Of a stretch of 64,000 nucleotides of DNA, positions 1 through 9,669 are shown in pieces. The translations under genes were made by a program, and so were the position numbers. How positions within the stretch are numbered: position 1 is the stretch's first letter; each line of letters begins with the position of its first letter. Source of the stretch: Candidatus Bathyarchaeota archaeon (GTDB lineage: Archaea; Thermoproteota; Bathyarchaeia; Bathyarchaeales; Bathycorpusculaceae); assembly GCA_013388905.1 (NCBI GenBank), contig JACAEI010000040.1, positions 1 to 64,000 on the forward strand, read 5' to 3'. The notes below the pieces were generated by a model. The model saw only the letters and a list, made by a program, of their open reading frames with translations. It was not told the origin of the DNA and ran no database searches.

Positions 1-76
1 GGTAGGTCTTGTCCACAACCCGCAGATTCATAAGACCTTTCTTTCTCTCAGGTCGCAGCTTTCGAAGGAGACCCAT

Positions 77-1708
77 CTATCTGGCACCCCCGCCAGCACA
101 TGCGCACGCACAACCCACGCAGGCACAAGCACAAGCACATGCAGCACAAGCACAAACGCAACCAGCCTCGTGTCGAGCAGGCTCAGAAGAAGCCTTCGCC
201 TCAGGCATTGGCAAAATAGCGTTGGCGAATTTTTCAATGTTAGCTACAAAATTGTTTGAAGTTTTCTCCACAGCAGTTGCGATGTTGTTTGCGAAGTCAG
301 CTCCTGGAATTGTAGGCGGTTTTGCCGATTGAGATGGGGCTTCTACGTTTGGCTTGTATGTGGGGTTGGGATGATAGTGTTGATAGCTGTACCAGTACCA
401 GAGCCAGAAGGGACTCGGCTCGAAAGCTTTGTCTTGAAATGTTACTTTTGTGCGGGATTGATAATTTGGGTCAAGTAATAGCCACAACAGTTGTTCGTCA
501 TAGGCTTTTGAAGCTAGCTCGGGCGTGCCTGCTTGTTCCACTTGTTCCCAAGCCTTCGCCACAATTTTTTTGTAGTAGTCGATTGTGTCTCGTCTGCAAT
601 ATCCACGCATTTTTTCTTCAACAGTATCCCTAAGGTACATTATTGTTTCCGCTAGTTTCTCTTCGTCTAAGGTTCCATCTTCTCGTATTGCTTTCAGAAA
701 GTCGATTTCATAGTGTTGGAGAGGTGTTTCAGGCGTTGATGTTATCTCTTTGAATTGTTGCGTGATTTTAAGTTTAAGCGAGGGGTTTGTGGACTCAACC
801 CACATGGCTCTTTTCTGTAAGAGGCTGTAAATGATTTCTGTGACAATTTTTGTGGGCTGCATCTCCAGTAAGTAAGAGGCTTCTACAGCTGTCAACCCAC
901 GTCTTATTCCAAGCGTTTCCATGCTAACCTTAGGCATTAAATACGATCTCTTGCGAGCGACCACAATAGCAGCACCAATTACAAAAATGAAAAACCCAAA
1001 CACGAAGAGCCCAAATCCATACTTCTGAAGAAAAGCGATTAAACCAGTTGGTTGCACATCATAATACTGCACGTATCCCTTTGGAAAAGAAACTCCAATC
1101 GGAAACTGTTCATTCGGCAAAAGATTAGACTTTTCCCAATATACTTCCCATCTTCCATCCACATATTGCGTGGTATTCCAGTAAACCTCTGTTGTTTTTA
1201 CTTCGCTTACGTTGCTTAAGCTTGGAGGTAACGCAATCGCTACACGCAGATTTTGTATATTTGCGTCAAACCACGATGGAATGAACAGCATGCCAACATT
1301 GTTAGTGTCTGTTGTGTCTTCCCAAATCATGTGAGCTACCTTTGTGGTAAGCGTGAACCAGATAGTTTGGCCAGCGCTTAAGGGTTGAGAAAGATCAACG
1401 CGCACTTTGTAGTCGCTTCCAGAACTAGCATCAGAGATAGTTAAAACGTTTCCATACTGGTCTAAAGCGAGGACTATTGTGAAATCGTGGTTAGGCTGAC
1501 CAATTAACACGTAGTTTATATTGGAACCAGATTCAAGTGTTATGCTTATGTTGTAGAATAGATCGATTGACCCGTTTTCTGGGTTTATCCATATTTTCAC
1601 CCATTCTTGATTGAGATGGTAAACTCTCTGTGCAGAGGCTACGCCTAAAAACATCATTAGGATAAATATGGTGAATAACGCGACTGGAAGAGGGCGTAGT
1701 TTCACCAT
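77..1708 (-). CDS. DUF2207-like membrane protein with Cys-Ala repeat tail
   Basis: Predicted 543-residue envelope protein. It opens with a signal peptide (basic start, hydrophobic stretch about 8-24, ending near ASA). A beta-rich extracellular region of about 200 residues follows, then one transmembrane helix at about 232-252 followed by ARKR, then a cytoplasmic part with a winged-helix-like segment (about 265-310). This order resembles DUF2207-type membrane proteins; the family call is tentative. The last 27 residues hold 10 cysteines alternating mostly with alanine and end in GGGAR, encoded by a near-repetitive GCA/CAC tract at 80-160. Its start overlaps the end of the upstream zinc-ribbon gene by 7 nt, so the two are probably co-transcribed. 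Function unknown. Confidence 0.75.
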   Translation of the reverse strand: MVKLRPLPVALFTIFILMMFLGVASAQRVYHLNQEWVKIWINPENGSIDLFYNISITLESGSNINYVLIGQPNHDFTIVLALDQYGNVLTISDASSGSDYKVRVDLSQPLSAGQTIWFTLTTKVAHMIWEDTTDTNNVGMLFIPSWFDANIQNLRVAIALPPSLSNVSEVKTTEVYWNTTQYVDGRWEVYWEKSNLLPNEQFPIGVSFPKGYVQYYDVQPTGLIAFLQKYGFGLFVFGFFIFVIGAAIVVARKRSYLMPKVSMETLGIRRGLTAVEASYLLEMQPTKIVTEIIYSLLQKRAMWVESTNPSLKLKITQQFKEITSTPETPLQHYEIDFLKAIREDGTLDEEKLAETIMYLRDTVEEKMRGYCRRDTIDYYKKIVAKAWEQVEQAGTPELASKAYDEQLLWLLLDPNYQSRTKVTFQDKAFEPSPFWLWYWYSYQHYHPNPTYKPNVEAPSQSAKPPTIPGADFANNIATAVEKTSNNFVANIEKFANAILPMPEAKASSEPARHEAGCVCACAACACACACVGCACACAGGGAR

Positions 1709-2055
1709 TTTGGTTCCTCAGTTATCTCAAACGTTTGTCCGCAGTAAGGGCATATGGCATATGGTACTCCAGATACGATTTTGATGTGGTCCAGGTTTAC
1801 GGAAGCAGAACAATTTGGACACTTAATCGGAACAGCCTTCATCTCTCCTGAAACTTCAAGCTTCTGGACTATTGTGGTTGGCTTTTTGGTTATGTAATAG
1901 GCAATTCCAAAACCCGCAATGAACAATAATGCAGAAACGATTAATCGTGTAGACGCATAAACTGAGGCGAGAGCAAATATTATACCAAAAAAGAATAGAA
2001 CAGCAGTCACAATTGCGCCCAATATTGTTTTTAGATTCACAATTGTATCTGGCAC
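1702..2055 (-). CDS. two-TM zinc-ribbon membrane protein
   Basis: A 117-residue protein with two hydrophobic helices (about 10-31 and 37-55) followed by a soluble zinc ribbon, CPNC about 79-82 and CPYC about 102-105. It overlaps the start of the DUF2207-like gene by 7 nt, so the two are translationally coupled and may act together at the membrane. No specific family recognised. The ATG start is accepted because the first helix begins soon after it. Confidence 0.7.
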   Translation of the reverse strand: MPDTIVNLKTILGAIVTAVLFFFGIIFALASVYASTRLIVSALLFIAGFGIAYYITKKPTTIVQKLEVSGEMKAVPIKCPNCSASVNLDHIKIVSGVPYAICPYCGQTFEITEEPKW

Positions 2056-2083
2056 ATTCTCAGTAATTTAATCTTGCTCCTTT

Positions 2084-4873
2084 CTAACGCAGTTGCTTCC
2101 GCAATAGCTCTTCAGCCTTTTTAACTGCTTCTGACAGTTTTTTGACTTGTGTTCCGCCGCCCTGTGCGAAGTTTGGTCTCCCTCCGCCTCCGCCACCTAT
2201 GATTGCTGATGCTTCTTTGACTATTTCGCCAGCGTTTACGCCTTTTTCTACGGCGGTTTTTCCAGCTATAACCATTATTCTTGCATTTTTGCCATCCGTT
2301 CCATAGAATAATGCAACAGCACCGCTGTCTCTTTTAATTATCTCGTTAGCGGTCCGTACCATGCGGTCAACGTCGATTTCCTCTTCAAAATTACGTTTCA
2401 AAAGCTTAATTCCATCTATCTCTTTCACAGCTTCAAATGTCTTTGCTTTTAAACCAGCACTTTCCTGTCTTGCCAATTCTTTAATCAGTCTTCTTCTTTC
2501 GATATTTGCTTCCTTCAACTCTTTAACAAGTTTTTCCGCTGTTTTGTCTAACTTATCCAACGGGGCATTCAAGATTTCGGATACTTTCCAAAGCAGCTGT
2601 TCTCTCTCTTGCACAGCTTTTAAGGCCGGAATGCCAATAGAATAGACAAGTCTTTCCACGCCGTCTTGAACCTTTTCTGAATGTATTATTTTGATAAAGC
2701 CTATCTCACCTGTGCTTTTCAAGTGGGTGCCTGCACATGCTTCAACGTCCCAGTCGCCAGTTTTCACTACGCGAATTTCTTTACCTGGAACTGCTCCACC
2801 TTGGTAAAGTCTGAAACCGTAACGATTTTCTGCTTCGTTTCGCGGCATCCAAGCAGTCTCGATCTGCATGTTCTGTAGAATTGCTTGATTTGCCAAAACC
2901 TCTATCTTGTGCACTTCTTCCGATGTTAGTCGGCAGTAATGCGAAATATCTAGTCTCGAGCTTTCTGTGCCTTTTTGTGTTCCAAACTGCCAAACATGCT
3001 CGCCTAACACACGTCGCGCAGCACCATTAATCAAATGCGTGGCTGTATGATTCTTCATAAGGCTGTAACGTTTATCCCAATCAATCATGCCTTTAACGGT
3101 GTTGCCTTCCGTTGGAGTGACATTGCCCTTAATTTTGTGAACAATGACTTTGCCAACCTTTTTAACGTCAACAACTTCAACTTTGTTCTCATTGAAGACG
3201 AAATATCCAAAGTCTGCAGGTTGTCCTCCACCTTCTGGATAGAAACACGTTTTGTCAAGAACCACATATTCGTTATCTAAAACTTTAAGGACTTTCGCTT
3301 CGAACTCTTTCAAATACTGGTCTTTATAGTAGAGTTGCATTGTCGCCGGAAGGTTTGAGACTGCAGTTTCCAACCATTCCTCTGGCTTCACTTCCTCTTC
3401 AACTGGCTTAGATACTTGCATATGCCTCTGAGCAATCAAAGCGTAAAAGTTTTCTGGAACATCCAACTTTAGACTTTCTTTCTCGGCAAATTCTTTGACT
3501 ATTTCGGGTGGAAGCCCATGCGAATCATACAATTCTGAAACAGTTTCTATTGGAATTTCCTTGACATTTTTTGCTTTTAACTCGCTGGAGATTCGCTTTA
3601 CAAGTCCTTCGCCTCTTTTGATTGTTTCTTGAAATTTTTCCTCCTCAACCGAGAGCATCTCCCCAATCTCTTTGCGCATTTCCTTTAAGTGCGGATAATC
3701 TTTTGACCAGAAGTCAATCTGCATATCTACAATATCATATAGTCTGTCCGGGATGCCCAGCATTCTCAGTAGCCTATAAACCCTGCGGAAAAGTAATCTA
3801 GCCAAATATCCTTCTTGAATATTCGATGGAACAACACCCTCAGAAAGTATAAAGCTCAAACATTTTGTATGGTCAGCAACTGCAAAGGCATTTTCGATTG
3901 GAAGCAGGAAATTGTCCAGCACTTCGATTTTTACACCAACCAAATCTGCAATTTTCTTTCGAGCTTCAAGCCTGCTAACAGTCTTATCCAAGCTAACTAT
4001 GCCTGAAACTTCCGCCACTTTCACCAGCAAATCCATGTCAATTTTGTTTAATCCAGCTATATCAAAAATTTTGTCGAGCAGACTGCCATAAACAGCGTGA
4101 AAACCGCTTGGCACGCCTTGAGAAAGCCATGTATATCGGTCTATGCCATATCCCGTATCAACTGTCCGTATGGGCAACTTAACAAGTTCATTGTTGACAA
4201 CTTTATACTGCATAAAAACGAGTGTAGCAACCTCTAAACCCCGAATGATACATTCAACGCATGGACCAGCATTTCCGCCACCTGACCATACTTCCTCCTT
4301 GTAGATTACTTCTTCAGATTTCACACCTAAATCCTTCGTTACAAATTCATGATGATATCTCACAGTTTGATCTTTCCAATAAACTTCTTTATCTGGATAG
4401 TTGAAGGCGTGATGTCCACCCATCTCAAAAATTGTTAGGTATTTTCCGAAAGTTGGACCAGTGTTGGCAATGTCTACAAGGCGTATGCATGGCTGAACAA
4501 TTACAAGAGGGTTTGCTGGCGGTGGAGCAATTCCCTCAGTTACGTAGGGTTGAAAATCGATTATACTTGCGTGAGTAAGGTAAATGTCGTCTCTCCACCG
4601 CGCCACAACTGGATAAGGTTTTATGCGAATGTGCTCACGCTTTCCAAAAAAAGATAGAAACGCCTCTCTCATTTCACGCAATGTATAACTTTTGTGTGTG
4701 GGCGGATTATTTATGAAAGTGTAGGAGGCACAGCCTTCTGGTCTTGCTTCTCCACAAGTCTCTTGCTTTGGGTTCTGTGTCCAAAAATACTGTCCGCATT
4801 TTGGACAATGTTTTCTAATGTAGCCTACTTCTTTAAAGAATGGAAGGCAATATTCTTCTGGGGGAAAGCTCAA
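2084..4873 (-). CDS. alaS: alanyl-tRNA synthetase (archaeal type)
   Basis: Charges tRNA-Ala in the cytosol. The 929-residue length matches archaeal AlaRS. Visible in order are the archaeal N-terminal Cys motif (HCPKCGQYFW, about 19-28), the class II catalytic domain (about 60-330), the tRNA-recognition helical region, and the editing domain with HTATH (about 612) and CAGTH (about 713). The C-terminal DHHA1/C-Ala domain has a glycine run (GGGGGGRPNF) near the end. The start is TTG with GGAG about 10 nt upstream. It stands apart from the downstream membrane genes by a short spacer containing oligo-T. Confidence 0.97.
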   Translation of the reverse strand: MSFPPEEYCLPFFKEVGYIRKHCPKCGQYFWTQNPKQETCGEARPEGCASYTFINNPPTHKSYTLREMREAFLSFFGKREHIRIKPYPVVARWRDDIYLTHASIIDFQPYVTEGIAPPPANPLVIVQPCIRLVDIANTGPTFGKYLTIFEMGGHHAFNYPDKEVYWKDQTVRYHHEFVTKDLGVKSEEVIYKEEVWSGGGNAGPCVECIIRGLEVATLVFMQYKVVNNELVKLPIRTVDTGYGIDRYTWLSQGVPSGFHAVYGSLLDKIFDIAGLNKIDMDLLVKVAEVSGIVSLDKTVSRLEARKKIADLVGVKIEVLDNFLLPIENAFAVADHTKCLSFILSEGVVPSNIQEGYLARLLFRRVYRLLRMLGIPDRLYDIVDMQIDFWSKDYPHLKEMRKEIGEMLSVEEEKFQETIKRGEGLVKRISSELKAKNVKEIPIETVSELYDSHGLPPEIVKEFAEKESLKLDVPENFYALIAQRHMQVSKPVEEEVKPEEWLETAVSNLPATMQLYYKDQYLKEFEAKVLKVLDNEYVVLDKTCFYPEGGGQPADFGYFVFNENKVEVVDVKKVGKVIVHKIKGNVTPTEGNTVKGMIDWDKRYSLMKNHTATHLINGAARRVLGEHVWQFGTQKGTESSRLDISHYCRLTSEEVHKIEVLANQAILQNMQIETAWMPRNEAENRYGFRLYQGGAVPGKEIRVVKTGDWDVEACAGTHLKSTGEIGFIKIIHSEKVQDGVERLVYSIGIPALKAVQEREQLLWKVSEILNAPLDKLDKTAEKLVKELKEANIERRRLIKELARQESAGLKAKTFEAVKEIDGIKLLKRNFEEEIDVDRMVRTANEIIKRDSGAVALFYGTDGKNARIMVIAGKTAVEKGVNAGEIVKEASAIIGGGGGGRPNFAQGGGTQVKKLSEAVKKAEELLRKQLR

Positions 4874-4985
4874 TTCTTGAACGCTCCAATCAGCTACTTA
4901 ATGTGAATTTTCAATGGATTAACGAGATAGAGACATTTAAAGCATTTTACTATTTATACTTAAAAATGGAAATGCAGATTTAGGC

Positions 4986-5426
4986 TTACTCGCCAGTTTC
5001 TTCGGATTCTTCTTCCCAATAGCCAGCTACATTTTTGGCGATGTACCCGTTAATAAAACAGTAGATTATGAATAACGCTATTGTTATAGTAGGGTTTACA
5101 CCAATGATGTTTATGAAAATCTGCGGAATAGATGCCACAAATAGCGCAAGAGATAAAACAAAACCGTGAATTAAAAAGCTTAACCAGTCAGAGGCGGCAT
5201 TGACATCCCAAATAAACCATGCCAAAAACACGTTGAGACCACCGATAATTAAGAATAACATAAGAAGTCCTATGATAAATCCTATAAAAAGCCCTATGAA
5301 AACTAGCCCTATAAAAATGGCAATCCAAACAAAAGACAAAATGAGAAATATGACTGAGAACAAAATTCCATGAAGAAAGTATTTAGACAAGATAGAAATC
5401 TGAGAAGGTTGCTCTCCTTCTTCCAT
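4986..5426 (-). CDS. multi-pass small membrane protein, unknown
   Basis: A 146-residue very hydrophobic protein with about four membrane segments (about 20-50, 52-75, 88-106, 110-135) and an acidic C-terminus rich in Glu. A glycine/isoleucine pattern (GLVFIGLFIGFIIGLL) suggests tight helix packing. No family recognised. It sits between alaS and the FUN14 gene on the same strand with spacers over 100 nt, so it may have its own promoter. Confidence 0.65.
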   Translation of the reverse strand: MEEGEQPSQISILSKYFLHGILFSVIFLILSFVWIAIFIGLVFIGLFIGFIIGLLMLFLIIGGLNVFLAWFIWDVNAASDWLSFLIHGFVLSLALFVASIPQIFINIIGVNPTITIALFIIYCFINGYIAKNVAGYWEEESEETGE

Positions 5427-5547
5427 CTCGCATCACAGCAGATTGTTAAGCTTCACGGATAAATCATTTATGCCTTTAAGTTGACCCTTGCTATATTAAG
5501 ACCAATGAACGCTGCGTGTATTGACGCCTTTTTCAAAAAGATTCCTC

Positions 5548-5856
5548 TTAGCCCAGCTTGAATCCGAGCATAAAACCTACAATGAAGCTTCCAACAAACG
5601 GCAAAAGAGATATTATGCCAACAAGCCATGACGCTGCTTGACCTGCAAAACTTAGCAAACCTGCCAATGCGTTGAAAAGCTTATCATAGTTTATGCTGAT
5701 TACTCCACTCGTTCCTAGGTATAAAAGAAGGATGAAAAACAAGCCTATCAAAAACAGTATGAGCTTACTTATTTTCTTGATGACGTATCCAACTACGAAG
5801 CCCCCTATTCCTCCTATGCCCAATTGATAGGCAATTGGTGAAATTATGTCGCTCAC
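5548..5856 (-). CDS. FUN14 family membrane protein
   Basis: Short membrane protein with the FUN14 pattern: GIGGIGGFVVGYVIKK near the N-terminus, a hydrophobic helix with LYLG, and a C-terminal GSFIVGFMLGFKLG helix. About 102 residues, typical of archaeal members; function unknown in archaea. I prefer the GTG at 5856 because GGAGTG lies 6 nt before it and because FUN14 homologues begin a few residues before YQLGIGG. The open frame extends to a TTG at 5883. Confidence 0.8.
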   Translation of the reverse strand: MSDIISPIAYQLGIGGIGGFVVGYVIKKISKLILFLIGLFFILLLYLGTSGVISINYDKLFNALAGLLSFAGQAASWLVGIISLLPFVGSFIVGFMLGFKLG

Positions 5857-5959
5857 GCTCAACACTCCAATTTTTATATGCAATCACAAGTTTGATTTAA
5901 ATGCATTCTTTCTAAAGATAAGATGCAAAAAACATACGGTTGAGAGGAGGTGACAAAAT

Positions 5960-6214
5960 ACGGATCTGCTTGACATATACGTTCTTAACTTGGCGATTAC
6001 TGTAGCCATGTTTGCAGTTCTGGTTTTTCGAGCTTGGATTGAGATGAAGAATTATCGCATGATGTGGCGAGAATTAGAATGGCGACAGACTTATCAGACC
6101 ATGGGAAGACTTCTCAAAGCAGAAAAAGACCTATTTGCGAAAGTGGAGGGCGGCGAAGAATTATATCAGATGTTGTGCGAAATCTTCAGAGTAAACGAAG
6201 ATAAAAAACTTTAA
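5960..6214 (+). CDS. small single-TM protein with apparent ACG start
   Basis: Predicted 84-residue protein: a hydrophobic helix (DLLDIYVLNLAITVAMFAVL) followed by an amphipathic, charged helix rich in Arg, Glu and Lys. No family recognised. A very strong ribosome binding site (GGAGGTG, 5946-5952) is followed 7 nt later by ACG at 5960, and an in-frame stop at 5951 closes the frame upstream. The first conventional start is TTG 5990, which is 37 nt from the site and would cut the helix. CTG 5966 is an alternative. The gene is convergent with tiaS and their ends overlap by 4 nt. Confidence 0.6.
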   Translation, partial: TDLLDIYVLNLAITVAMFAVLVFRAWIEMKNYRMMWRELEWRQTYQTMGRLLKAEKDLFAKVEGGEELYQMLCEIFRVNEDKKL

Positions 6215-7548
6215 GGAAAATGCCAACCATCAATTAGCTTAACTTCAGCATGACTTTTCTCCATTCCATACCGCCTAAATGGTTTGGTTAAATGTCTCTG
6301 AGACCTTGTAGAAGTTATGTAAAGCCCTTCACTTATGTCACGCTCAAATCTAACCTCAACTTTTCCAAGGTTACGATATTTTGAACCGCACTTTTTGCAT
6401 CTGAAACCTTGATCCTTCCCCATAGATTCTAAGCGTTTACTGCAATTTGGACAAACAGGATTTTGATACGCAATTTTTGGTGCAAGCTTCAGCAGACGGA
6501 TTTTTTCAAGATTTATCGTTAAAGGCATATCCCTAGAAGCCTTGCGAACGCCACCGTAGACTTCCACGTAATCTCCTACGATTAATTTCCCTGCAATTTT
6601 GCGAAGAGCGCCAGTTGGTTCATAAGCGGCGCAGTCCACCTCACTGGTTTCATCTTTAATTGAGAAAATTACGTGGCGCCTAGGAACCATCTTCGGCTTT
6701 GTTGACACAGTGCCAGTTGCAATAACTGGATTGTATGGTTTTATTTGGGTTAGCTTTTCAATCCTTTTTAAATGAGCGTCTGTTCCATGATTTGTACGAA
6801 AAATAACCCATCTTTCCACAGGCTCGAGAGGAGTGACAATTTTAAATGCGTCTTTTAGAATTTCAGGGTTTTCACCTCTGATGCCGAATAGTATAGGATC
6901 TGGTCCACGTGGGGTAATCACGATTCTGCCTTTTTCTATGTCAACATTGTTAAACGTGTATGGCGCTGTAATTTTGTCCATTTTGAAAATTGAAGCTACG
7001 TCTACTTTTCTTTTTAAACCGTAATTCTCTGTGGCTCTATAGGCAATGATTTCATAAGTGTGGTCTTCTTGGAGAGTTTCGCCAATAGCCGCTAAACTGC
7101 CAATAATCCCTCTCCCACTTTTGAATCCAACTGCTTCAGCCTTGAATTTCGTAATCAGTTTTAACGCTTGCTTAAAAGTGACAATTCCAGTTATTGTGTT
7201 CTTGGCAAAAATTTTGACTTCTTCTGGAATTTCAGCCATCTCAAAGAAAACTATGCCAGGGTCTGTACCCTTAAATTCTAGGTCTGAATGTTTTTCAACT
7301 GTGCCTATGACGGTTTCTTTGATTTTTTCTTCACTGTTTTCATCATACTGAATTCTTATTGTTAGGGCGCCGTTTCCACGTGTTTTCCATGGCACGTTGG
7401 GATTCAGTCTAACCAAATTTGGATAATCAGTGAAGCTGACGCCTAGTTTTTCCAGTTTCTCTATGAGTAAGGCGACTATGTATGTTGTGCATCCTTTTCT
7501 CGGCGAATCTGTGTCGTCTAAGCCTATGTGCATGCGTTTCATAGTCAT
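6211..7548 (-). CDS. tiaS: tRNA(Ile2) 2-agmatinylcytidine synthetase TiaS
   Basis: Attaches agmatine to C34 of tRNA-Ile(CAU) using ATP so that it reads AUA, an essential archaeal modification. The N-terminus carries the family signature HIGLDDTDS...GCTTY. The middle has the GRGIIGSLAAIG loop. An OB-fold follows (about 285-360), and then a zinc ribbon (CPNC and CKKC). Length of about 445 residues is normal. Several in-frame starts precede HIGLDD: TTG 7569, ATG 7548, ATG 7542 and ATG 7533. The ATG at 7548 has AGG 9 nt upstream and is chosen tentatively. Confidence 0.95.
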   Translation of the reverse strand: MTMKRMHIGLDDTDSPRKGCTTYIVALLIEKLEKLGVSFTDYPNLVRLNPNVPWKTRGNGALTIRIQYDENSEEKIKETVIGTVEKHSDLEFKGTDPGIVFFEMAEIPEEVKIFAKNTITGIVTFKQALKLITKFKAEAVGFKSGRGIIGSLAAIGETLQEDHTYEIIAYRATENYGLKRKVDVASIFKMDKITAPYTFNNVDIEKGRIVITPRGPDPILFGIRGENPEILKDAFKIVTPLEPVERWVIFRTNHGTDAHLKRIEKLTQIKPYNPVIATGTVSTKPKMVPRRHVIFSIKDETSEVDCAAYEPTGALRKIAGKLIVGDYVEVYGGVRKASRDMPLTINLEKIRLLKLAPKIAYQNPVCPNCSKRLESMGKDQGFRCKKCGSKYRNLGKVEVRFERDISEGLYITSTRSQRHLTKPFRRYGMEKSHAEVKLIDGWHFP

Positions 7549-7640
7549 ATATGACAGCCTATTTCTCAACGGGTTAGATATTGAAATGTAGATAATAAAA
7601 GGAGTTAATTAACATAAAATAAAAAAAGAGGAAGCGTGTG

Positions 7641-7880
7641 CTATTTCGTTTCTTCAACCACTATCATTGTTAATGTTGACCTAACCTTGTCTAGTCTTCT
7701 AATGCGCCAAGTAACAATCTCTTTTAGCTTGTCCATAGTGTCGGCTTTCACTCTTGCGACTATGTCGTAGACGCCGTAGACAGCAAAGGCTTCTTCAACA
7801 CCCTCAACCTTTTTCAAATCCTTTAGCACGTCTGCCTCAGAGCCTATTTCTGTATTTACTAGCACGAATGCTGTTGGCAT
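7641..7880 (-). CDS. stand-alone Lrp/AsnC ligand-binding (RAM) domain protein
   Basis: 79 residues forming only the RAM/ACT-like effector domain of Lrp/AsnC regulators (MPTAFVLVNTEIGSE, then VYDIVARVKA), with no DNA-binding helix-turn-helix. Such single-domain proteins form ring oligomers that bind amino acids and may modulate full-length Lrp proteins. The start ATG 7880 is preceded by GGAG at suitable spacing; the longer GTG start at 7895 overlaps that site and is less likely. Confidence 0.85.
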   Translation of the reverse strand: MPTAFVLVNTEIGSEADVLKDLKKVEGVEEAFAVYGVYDIVARVKADTMDKLKEIVTWRIRRLDKVRSTLTMIVVEETK

Positions 7881-8118
7881 TTTATATCTCCTCACTCCTT
7901 ACTGTTTGCCTCGTTTACATTAAAATATTTTGCTACATTTTTGATTCTTTAGCTGGTTTTTACGCGACTGATTTGTTTATTCTCCAACAAGAAAGTGCCA
8001 TTTACTAAGAGGCGAGTGCCCAAGTATGAGTTTAACACTTGTCTGCAAAGAGAAGACAACCGCAACACCACGATAGACTTATCTTCTGTTCTAAGTCATT
8101 AAACTATAGGTTTTAAAT

Positions 8119-9669
8119 ATGTCAGAAAAAGTTGAACTTAAAGATTTTATCACTAGCCGTGAGATGCGTGCCTTAGAATTGAACGCAGAATATTATGGTG
8201 CTTCTAGGCTTCAGCTAATGGAGAATGCTGGACGCAACACGGCGTTCGAGATAGCTTCCCGATTCAAACCAGAACAGTCTATCGCGATTTTCTGTGGTTT
8301 GGGCGGAAATGGTGGTGATGGCTTCGTTGCAGCCCGACATCTATCCGCAATGGGTTTCAAGGTCACCGTTATTCTTGCTGGAAAAGCCAAAGAAATCACA
8401 GATAATGCAGCTTCTGAAAACTGGAAACCATTAGAAGCTTTGAAGGAAACAATTCCAATTCACGAGGTCTCTGACAGCACACTTGTGCCAGAAGTAAATA
8501 CAGACGTAGTCGTAGATGCGTTACTTGGAATAGGCACTAAAGGACATTTAAGACCGCCAATTCTACAATTAGTCAGGAAAATAAACACTACGAACGCTTT
8601 TAAAGTGGCGGTTGACTTGCCTACTGGTATTGATGCAGATACTGGGGAAGTTTTAGGTGAAGCAGTAAAAGCCAATTTAACAATAACTTTCCATAAAACA
8701 AAACCGGGAATTGAAAGGGCAAAGGAGTACATAGGCGAGTTAATCGTAAAAGATATAGGCATACCAAAGGAATTTGAGAAATTTGCCGGTCCGGGAGACG
8801 TTTCTTTAGCCGCAAAACTTCGACCATCTGAATCCCATAAAGGAGATTTCGGGCGTTTACTAGTTATTGGCGGAAGCGAAACTTTCTCTGGCGCACCAAC
8901 TCTCGTCGCTTTAGCCGCTTTACGAACGGGCGTCGACTTAGCCTATGTTGTGGCTCCAGAGAAAACGGCTTACGCCATCTCTTCAATATCACCCGACCTA
9001 ATCACCGTAAAACTTGAAGGAAAACACTTAAACGTTGGCAACGTCTCCGCCCTAAAAACTTACATTGAAGCAGCCAATGCAGTTGCCTTGGGGCCCGGTC
9101 TTGGTTTGCATCTAGAAACCAGAGAAGCTGTAAAGGCTACAATCGATATGGTTGAGAGTGCTGGAAAACCGTTGCTTTTGGATGCGGATGGCTTGAAGGC
9201 TTTTGCGGAGTTCAAAAGAAAACTAAACATTCCATTAGTGTTGACGCCTCATGCCGGAGAATACGCTATACTTACGGGCAAGAAACTACCGGAAGATTTG
9301 AAGGAAAAAGTTTCAGAAGTGCAGAAGACAGCGGCAGAATTAAGCGCGATACTGCTTCTGAAAGGATCAGTAGACATAATCGCCAACGAAAAACGGTTCA
9401 AACTCAATTTTACAGGTAATCCAGGCATGACTGTAGGTGGAACAGGTGACGTGCTCACTGGAATTGTTGGTGCCTTCTTAGCTCAACGAATAGACCCCTT
9501 CGAGGCTGCTGTTGCCGGAGCTTTTGTTAATGGTGCTGCAGGAGATTTTGTTGCCGCAGAAAAAGGCTACCACATGGTTTCCACAGACCTTATACAATGG
9601 ATTCCCAAAGTCCTAGATAACCCAATGAGTCATGTGAAGGTGCGCAGGGTGAGTGCAAAAACTGGTTAA
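8119..9669 (+). CDS. nnr: bifunctional NAD(P)H-hydrate epimerase / ADP-dependent dehydratase
   Basis: Repairs hydrated NADH and NADPH. The N-terminal half (about 1-220) is the YjeF-N epimerase with LMENAGRN and GNGGDGFVAARHL. The C-terminal half is the ribokinase-like dehydratase with GDFGRLLVIGG, LDADGLKAF, TPHAGEYAIL and the nucleotide motif MTVGGTGDVLTG near 440. The 516-residue length fits the fused form. Its end overlaps tsr3 by 17 nt, so the two are translated from one message. Confidence 0.95.
   Translation: MSEKVELKDFITSREMRALELNAEYYGASRLQLMENAGRNTAFEIASRFKPEQSIAIFCGLGGNGGDGFVAARHLSAMGFKVTVILAGKAKEITDNAASENWKPLEALKETIPIHEVSDSTLVPEVNTDVVVDALLGIGTKGHLRPPILQLVRKINTTNAFKVAVDLPTGIDADTGEVLGEAVKANLTITFHKTKPGIERAKEYIGELIVKDIGIPKEFEKFAGPGDVSLAAKLRPSESHKGDFGRLLVIGGSETFSGAPTLVALAALRTGVDLAYVVAPEKTAYAISSISPDLITVKLEGKHLNVGNVSALKTYIEAANAVALGPGLGLHLETREAVKATIDMVESAGKPLLLDADGLKAFAEFKRKLNIPLVLTPHAGEYAILTGKKLPEDLKEKVSEVQKTAAELSAILLLKGSVDIIANEKRFKLNFTGNPGMTVGGTGDVLTGIVGAFLAQRIDPFEAAVAGAFVNGAAGDFVAAEKGYHMVSTDLIQWIPKVLDNPMSHVKVRRVSAKTG

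Noticed and set aside
9-332. Plus-strand frame rich in Ala/Gln/His repeats
   Set aside because: It is the antisense shadow of the Cys-Ala repeat tail of the minus-strand membrane gene.
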